Positions 59,755-64,000 of a stretch of 64,000 bases of DNA are shown here, in pieces; position 1 is the first letter of the stretch; every line of letters begins with the position of its first letter. A model generated the notes under the pieces. It did not search any database. It was given only the letters and a program-made list of their open reading frames with translations, and had not been told where the DNA came from. Source of the DNA: Pseudofrankia inefficax (GTDB lineage Bacteria; Actinomycetota; Actinomycetes; Frankiales; Frankiaceae); the NCBI RefSeq assembly GCF_000166135.1, contig NC_014666.1, positions 992,001 through 1,056,000 of the forward strand. Reading direction: 5' to 3'. Both the position numbers and the translations under genes were made by a program.

Positions 59755-61182
59755 GTGACCTCGGTGCCCGGAGAGACCCAGGAAGCGCGGGACCAGCAGC
59801 CGCGGGCGCCGGCGTCGGCGGAGCTGGCCGGCGGGTGGCGGGGCCGGCTGCCGCATCGGGCCTGGCTGGTGGCCGCGGTGACGTTCGTGGCGCTGGTCGG
59901 CGCCGCGGGCTTCCGGGCGGTGCCCAGCGTCTTCATCCTTCCGCTGCAGGACGAGTTCGGCTGGTCCCGGGCGACCATCTCGTCGGCCGTGTCGGTCAAC
60001 CTCGTGCTGTACGGCCTGACCGCTCCGTTCGCCGCCGCGCTGATGGAGCGGTTCGGCATCCGGCGGGTGGTTTCGGTCGCGCTGCTGCTCGTCGCCACCG
60101 GCAGCGGGCTGACGGTGTTCATGACGTCCACCTGGCAGCTGATCGCCTGCTGGGGTGTGCTGGTCGGGCTCGGTACCGGCTCGATGGCGCTCGTGTTCGC
60201 CGCGACCGTGGCCGGCCGCTGGTTCGAGCGGCGGCGCGGCCTCGTCGTCGGCGTGCTCACGGCGGGTGGCGCGACCGGGCAGCTGATCTTCCTGCCGGGC
60301 CTGGCCGCGCTCGTCGACCGGTACGGCTGGCGGACGGCGGCGCTGGTGGTGACGGTGGCCGCCGCCGCCGTCGTGCCGCTCGTGCTGGTCGGCATCCGGG
60401 ACTATCCCGGCGACGTCGGTCTTCGGCCCTACGGCGCCCGGCCGGAACCGGACGGGGCCCAGCTGGCCGCCGTCCGCCCGCCGGACGGAGCGCGTGAGGC
60501 CTCGGCCGCCGCGGCGGCGGGCGCGGCGGTGTCCGGGCTTCTCGGGGTGCTGCGCGACCGGGCGTTCTGGGCACTCGCCGGCGGTTTCTTCATCTGCGGC
60601 CTCAGTACCAACGGGCTGGTGGGCACCCACTTCGTCCCGGCCGCGCACGACCACGGGCTGCCCGAGGTCACGGCGGCCAGCCTGCTCGCCGTCGTCGGCG
60701 TGTTCGACATCGTCGGGACGGTCGCCTCGGGCTGGCTCACCGACCGCTTCGACAGCCGCCACCTGCTCGTCATGTACTACGCGCTGCGTGGCTGTGGGCT
60801 CGCCGGGCTCCCGTTGCTGCTCTCGTCCCGGCTGCACCCGAGCATGATCGCCTTTGTCGTCGTCTACGGGCTGGACTGGGTGGCGACGGTGCCGCCGACG
60901 ATCTCGCTGTGCCGGTCGGCGTTCGGGGAGCGCGCGCCGGTGGTGTTCGGCTGGGTGTTCGCGTCCCACCAGCTCGGCGCGGCGGTCGCGGCCATCGCGG
61001 CCGGCTGGGTGCGCGGCGCGACCGGCACCTACACCGCGGCCTGGTACGGCGCGGCCTTCCTGTGCCTGCTGGCGGCCTTCCTGTCGGCGACCGTCCCCGA
61101 CTCCCGCTCGACCTCCACCCCTGGCCGCCGGCGCGGGCGCCGGATCGCCGTCGACGCGCCGCTGCCCGCCCCCGGTACCTAG
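59755..61182 (+). CDS. major facilitator superfamily transporter
   Basis: The 475-aa protein has 12 predicted membrane helices in two sets of six, with a cytoplasmic loop of about 60 residues (GDVGLRPYGARPEPDG region). Helix 1 is in AAVTFVALVGAAGFRAVPSVFILPLQ and the loop 2-3 motif is ALMERFGIRR. The FGWSRATISSAVSVN segment is common in oxalate/formate- and monocarboxylate-type MFS carriers; the substrate is not known. GTG 59755 lies 6 nt after CATGCT, possibly a leaderless start. The gene may be independent of the upstream LLM gene. Confidence 0.88.
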   Translation: MTSVPGETQEARDQQPRAPASAELAGGWRGRLPHRAWLVAAVTFVALVGAAGFRAVPSVFILPLQDEFGWSRATISSAVSVNLVLYGLTAPFAAALMERFGIRRVVSVALLLVATGSGLTVFMTSTWQLIACWGVLVGLGTGSMALVFAATVAGRWFERRRGLVVGVLTAGGATGQLIFLPGLAALVDRYGWRTAALVVTVAAAAVVPLVLVGIRDYPGDVGLRPYGARPEPDGAQLAAVRPPDGAREASAAAAAGAAVSGLLGVLRDRAFWALAGGFFICGLSTNGLVGTHFVPAAHDHGLPEVTAASLLAVVGVFDIVGTVASGWLTDRFDSRHLLVMYYALRGCGLAGLPLLLSSRLHPSMIAFVVVYGLDWVATVPPTISLCRSAFGERAPVVFGWVFASHQLGAAVAAIAAGWVRGATGTYTAAWYGAAFLCLLAAFLSATVPDSRSTSTPGRRRGRRIAVDAPLPAPGT

Positions 61183-61431
61183 CCGACAGGCCTGGTGGAG
61201 CAGTTGCCGGTGTGTGGCGGCGCCCGGTGGGCAGGTAATCCTGGGTTCGCCCCGATCTGGGCCGGTTGCCGGCTTGCGGTGGGGCGCGATCTGTGGGAGA
61301 TCCAGAGCGGACCGGGCCGGAGTGCTAGCTTGTCGGGCGAGACGGGCGGCGCGACGGTGGGCCGGTCGGTGGGGTGATGCCAGGAGGTTGACCGCGCCAC
61401 GACGGCGCGTCGCAGCCGGACGGGAGTGCCC
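61183..61431. other. promoter region of the two-component system
   Basis: A TAGCTT hexamer at 61326-61331 may be a -10 box. No further structure was recognised in these 249 nt. Confidence 0.3.
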
Positions 61432-62337
61432 ATGCGGCTGTTGATCGTGGAGGACGACGACCGGGTCGCCGCGGCCCTGTCGGGCGTGCTGGGCCGCCAC
61501 GGCTTCGACATCGTGCGAGCCAGGACGGCCGCCCGCGCGCTGGACCTGATGCACACCCGGCCCGACCTGGTGCTGCTCGACCTGGGCCTGCCCGACCGGG
61601 ACGGCTTCGAGGTGTGCAGCCGGATCCGCAAGGTCTCCAACACTCCGGTGATCATGGTGACGGCGCGTTCCGACCTGTCGGCGCGCATCCATGGCCTCTA
61701 CCTCGGGGCCGACGACTACATCGTCAAGCCCTACGACCTGCGGGAGCTGATCGCCCGCATCCACGCGGTCGTCCGCCGCTCCCGGCCCGACCCGCTCGCC
61801 TCCGCCGACGGCGAGGCCGGTGCGCCGGCCGCTGGCGGAGGCCGGGCCGACGGGCTCGCGGGAGAGAACGCCGGCGACGTCCCCGGCGCCGCGGCGGTCG
61901 GCCGGGTGGTCGAGACCCGTGGCCTGCGCATCCACCTGGACGGCCGCGAGGTGACGGCAGGGGACGGGCGGGTCCTCGCGCTGACCCGCAAGGAGTTCGA
62001 CCTGCTCGCCGAGCTGGCCCGGGCGCCGGGTGTGGTGTTCCGGCGGGAGCAGCTGATCAGCGAGGTGTGGGGCTCGTCGGTCCAGTCGGCCTCGCGCACC
62101 CTGGAGGTGCACGTCGCGTCGCTGCGGGCGAAGCTCGGCGATCCGTTCGTCGTCCAGACGGTGCGCGGGGTCGGGTATCGGCTCTCGGCGGCGGGGGCTC
62201 CCGCGCCGCCGCCGCTCGGCGGCGACGGTGCCGCGGTGGGCGACGCGGCCGCGGTGCATGACGGCGCGGACGACGACGGCGTGGACGCGAGCGTGACCGA
62301 GCTCGCCACCGCGGCGAAACGACGACGGCGAGCCTGA
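61432..62337 (+). CDS. OmpR/PhoB-family response regulator
   Basis: The 301-aa protein has a receiver domain (LLIVEDDDRVAA with the acidic pair, phospho-acceptor Asp in LVLLDLGLPDRDG, VTARS, and the Lys in IVKPYD), an Ala/Gly linker, and a winged-helix DNA-binding domain (LTRKEFDLLAELARAPGVVFRREQLISEVWG, RTLEVHVASLRAKLG, VRGVGYRL). The C-terminal 45 residues are a low-complexity acidic/basic tail. ATG 61432 has GGGAG at 6 nt; GTG 61426 is an alternative. The kinase gene follows 7 nt later, so the pair forms an operon. Confidence 0.94.
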   Translation: MRLLIVEDDDRVAAALSGVLGRHGFDIVRARTAARALDLMHTRPDLVLLDLGLPDRDGFEVCSRIRKVSNTPVIMVTARSDLSARIHGLYLGADDYIVKPYDLRELIARIHAVVRRSRPDPLASADGEAGAPAAGGGRADGLAGENAGDVPGAAAVGRVVETRGLRIHLDGREVTAGDGRVLALTRKEFDLLAELARAPGVVFRREQLISEVWGSSVQSASRTLEVHVASLRAKLGDPFVVQTVRGVGYRLSAAGAPAPPPLGGDGAAVGDAAAVHDGADDDGVDASVTELATAAKRRRRA

Positions 62338-62344
62338 GCGAGCG

Positions 62345-63763
62345 GTGCGTGCCCGGCTGCTCGTGATCCTCCTGGCGCTGATGGCGACGGCGTTGGTCGT
62401 GCTCGGCGTGCCACTCGCGCGCAGCATGGCCGAGGGCCTGCAGCAGGACATGTTCTTCGACCGGCTCGGTGACACGAGCCGGTTCGCCGGTCTGGCCGGC
62501 CAGAACCCCGGTCCGGACGGCAACCGGACGCTGACCGACGAGCTGGTGCGCTACGACCAGGTGTACGGCATCACGGCCGTCGTCTACGGCCGCGACTCCT
62601 CCGTCCGGGCCGCGTCCCGCCAGACCGTCCCGGCCACCGACCCGCGGGTGCGCCAGCAGCTGAACGCGGCGCTGCGCGGGCGCGGCGGCGAGGATCCCGC
62701 GCAGATCTGGCCCTGGCAGGACCGGCCGCTGGTGATCGCCGAGCCGGTGCTGTCCGGCGGCGACGTGATCGGTGCCGCGCTGACCGTCTCACCGACCGGC
62801 CGGCTGCGCGGCGAGGAGCTGCGCCGCTGGCTGCTGCTCGGGCTGGGGGAGCTGGCGGCGCTGCTGCTGTGCGTCGCGGTCGCGCTGCGGCTGACCCGCT
62901 GGGTGCTGGCCCCGATCAACAGCCTGGACGCGGTGACGCACGCCATCGCCACGGGCCAGCTGTCGACCCGCGTCTCCGAGCGGGTCGGACCGCCGGAGCT
63001 GCGCCGGCTGGCGACGGCGTTCAACGAGATGGCCGACCACGTCCAGGAGGTCATCTCCCAGCAGCGGGCGTTCGTCGCGGACGCGTCCCACCAGCTGCGC
63101 AACCCGCTGTCCGCGCTGCTGCTGCGGATCGAGAACATCGGCCTGGGCCTGCCGGCCGAATGGCTCGACGAGCTGGAGGAGACCCGGACGGAGGGACGGC
63201 GGCTGACCGAGGTGCTGGACGAGCTGCTCGCGCTGGCCCAGGCCGAGCACGCGGCGGCCCGCCCGGCGGCGTTCGACGTGGTCGCGATGACCAGGGAGCG
63301 GCTCGCCGCCTGGCGGCTGGTCGCGGCGACCCGGCAGATCGCGCTCGCCCAGGCCGGGCTGTCCGAGGCGATGGGCTACGCCGACCGGACGGCGCTCGGC
63401 AGCGCGCTGGACGCCGTCGTCGACAACGCGATCAAGTTCTCGCCGACGGCGTCGACCGTCGAGGTGATCGTCACCCGGGCCGCCGACGCGATCCGGATCG
63501 TCCTCCGCGACCAGGGTCCCGGCGTCGCGGAGGACGAGCTGCCCGTCGTCGGTCGCCGGTTCTGGCGAAGTCCCCGCAACGTGAACGTCGGCGGCTCCGG
63601 CCTGGGTCTCAGCATCGCCAGCACGCTGCTGGGCGCCTCCGGTGGCGCCCTCTCGGTGGCCCTCGCCGAGCCCACCGGCCTCGCGGTGACACTGAGCGTG
63701 CCGCGGCGCCCGGCCGCTGACCTCGCCACGCCGCCCCAGCCGGCCAAGGTGCCGGCCTCCTGA
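62345..63763 (+). CDS. membrane sensor histidine kinase
   Basis: The 472-aa protein has an N-terminal helix (LLVILLALMATALVVLGVP), an extracytoplasmic sensor of about 135 residues, a second helix (LLLGLGELAALLLCVAVAL) followed by a HAMP-like region, the H-box FVADASHQLRNPLSALLLRIEN, an N-box DAVVDNAIKFSP, and G-boxes DQGPGVAEDELP and GGSGLGLSIA. It should phosphorylate the adjacent regulator. The signal is unknown. A TRAP/binding-protein-like secreted protein may follow. Confidence 0.93.
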   Translation: MRARLLVILLALMATALVVLGVPLARSMAEGLQQDMFFDRLGDTSRFAGLAGQNPGPDGNRTLTDELVRYDQVYGITAVVYGRDSSVRAASRQTVPATDPRVRQQLNAALRGRGGEDPAQIWPWQDRPLVIAEPVLSGGDVIGAALTVSPTGRLRGEELRRWLLLGLGELAALLLCVAVALRLTRWVLAPINSLDAVTHAIATGQLSTRVSERVGPPELRRLATAFNEMADHVQEVISQQRAFVADASHQLRNPLSALLLRIENIGLGLPAEWLDELEETRTEGRRLTEVLDELLALAQAEHAAARPAAFDVVAMTRERLAAWRLVAATRQIALAQAGLSEAMGYADRTALGSALDAVVDNAIKFSPTASTVEVIVTRAADAIRIVLRDQGPGVAEDELPVVGRRFWRSPRNVNVGGSGLGLSIASTLLGASGGALSVALAEPTGLAVTLSVPRRPAADLATPPQPAKVPAS

Positions 63764-63949
63764 GCCGGCCGCCTCAGCCCGCGCCCTGAGCCGGCCACCT
63801 GAGCCGGCCTCCGGGCGGTCGCCGCGGGGAGACTCGTGGGGCCGGGTTCACTGCCGCTCCATGTCCGCGACCGGAGACCGCCATCGGCGCGATGAAGGCT
63901 GCCCTACGGCGTGCCGCCCGGCACGCGTCGGGGACATTTGGGGGTCCTT

Positions 63950-64000
63950 GTGAACCGCCTTCGCATCATCTCGGCCGCGGCCGGGGCGATCGCCCTCACG
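63950..64000 (+). CDS. N-terminal fragment of a secreted protein, truncated by window edge
   Basis: A GTG with GGGGG 5 nt upstream opens a frame that begins MNRLRIISAAAGAIALT, a typical signal-peptide start (basic n-region, hydrophobic core). Only 17 codons are visible. A solute-binding protein sensed or controlled by the preceding two-component system is a guess from position only. Confidence 0.45.
   Translation, partial: MNRLRIISAAAGAIALT

Noticed and set aside
59680-62523. 947-codon open frame on the minus strand across the MFS and regulator genes
   Set aside because: It spans two unrelated genes and an intergenic region in antisense; composition is non-protein-like.
1-64000. tRNA, rRNA, IS or prophage genes
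   Set aside because: No tRNA T-loop with cloverleaf context, no rRNA, transposase, integrase or phage structural motif was found.

Overview
The window is about 72% G+C, uses GTG/TTG starts freely and encodes actinobacterial hallmarks: SigR/RsrA, a WhiB1-type protein, a Kgd-type 2-oxoglutarate enzyme, an AftD-like mannosyl/arabinosyl membrane transferase, bL37 and nickel superoxide dismutase. Together these suggest a filamentous actinobacterium of the Frankia/Pseudofrankia type. The genus is an inference; the phylum is secure. No rRNA, tRNA, CRISPR array, IS element or prophage was recognised, so this looks like core chromosome with a few accessory pieces.

Left part (1-19 kb). The order aroA, sigR-rsrA, a 75-aa biotinyl protein, pdtaS, whiB1 and a diacylglycerol-kinase-like gene resembles the M. 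tuberculosis Rv3227-Rv3218 neighbourhood (aroA, sigH-rshA, TB7.3, pdtaS, whiB1, Rv3218). A biotin operon (bioF-bioD-bioB-bsaP) is inserted next to the biotinyl protein. sigR is preceded by an exact SigR-type promoter placed to make a longer SigR isoform. A GDPD gene, a membrane protein and an rsbW-like/SigB-family sigma pair follow. A 1.2-kb gene-poor stretch (5.5-6.7 kb) is filled with simple and tandem repeats.

Middle part (19-44 kb). This holds sodN with its own terminator and the divergent maturation protease sodX, rfbC, a polar amino-acid ABC importer operon, malic enzyme, a quinone-oxidoreductase-like gene, a small lower-GC toxin-antitoxin pair, a DUF6104 gene, kgd, an orphan hydantoinase/oxoprolinase A subunit, thiL and an acetamidase/formamidase.

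Right part (38.9-64 kb). Two very large nucleic-acid enzymes stand head to head: an SF1 helicase with a C-terminal restriction-endonuclease-like domain, and an Endonuclease Q-like PHP domain fused to a UvrD helicase. Then come an AftD-like transferase with a translationally coupled Tat/lipoprotein, an Rv0224c-like methyltransferase, a GGDEF-EAL protein overlapping aat, an F420-type (LLM) oxidoreductase with a SigR-like promoter, an MFS transporter, an OmpR-type two-component system, and the first codons of a secreted protein at the right edge.

The most interesting observations are the paired helicase-nuclease genes (possible repair or defence module), a dispersed palindromic element at gene 3' ends whose terminal CTAG supplies neighbouring stop codons, the SigR autoregulatory promoter with a long N-terminal isoform, and a recurring leaderless-promoter arrangement.
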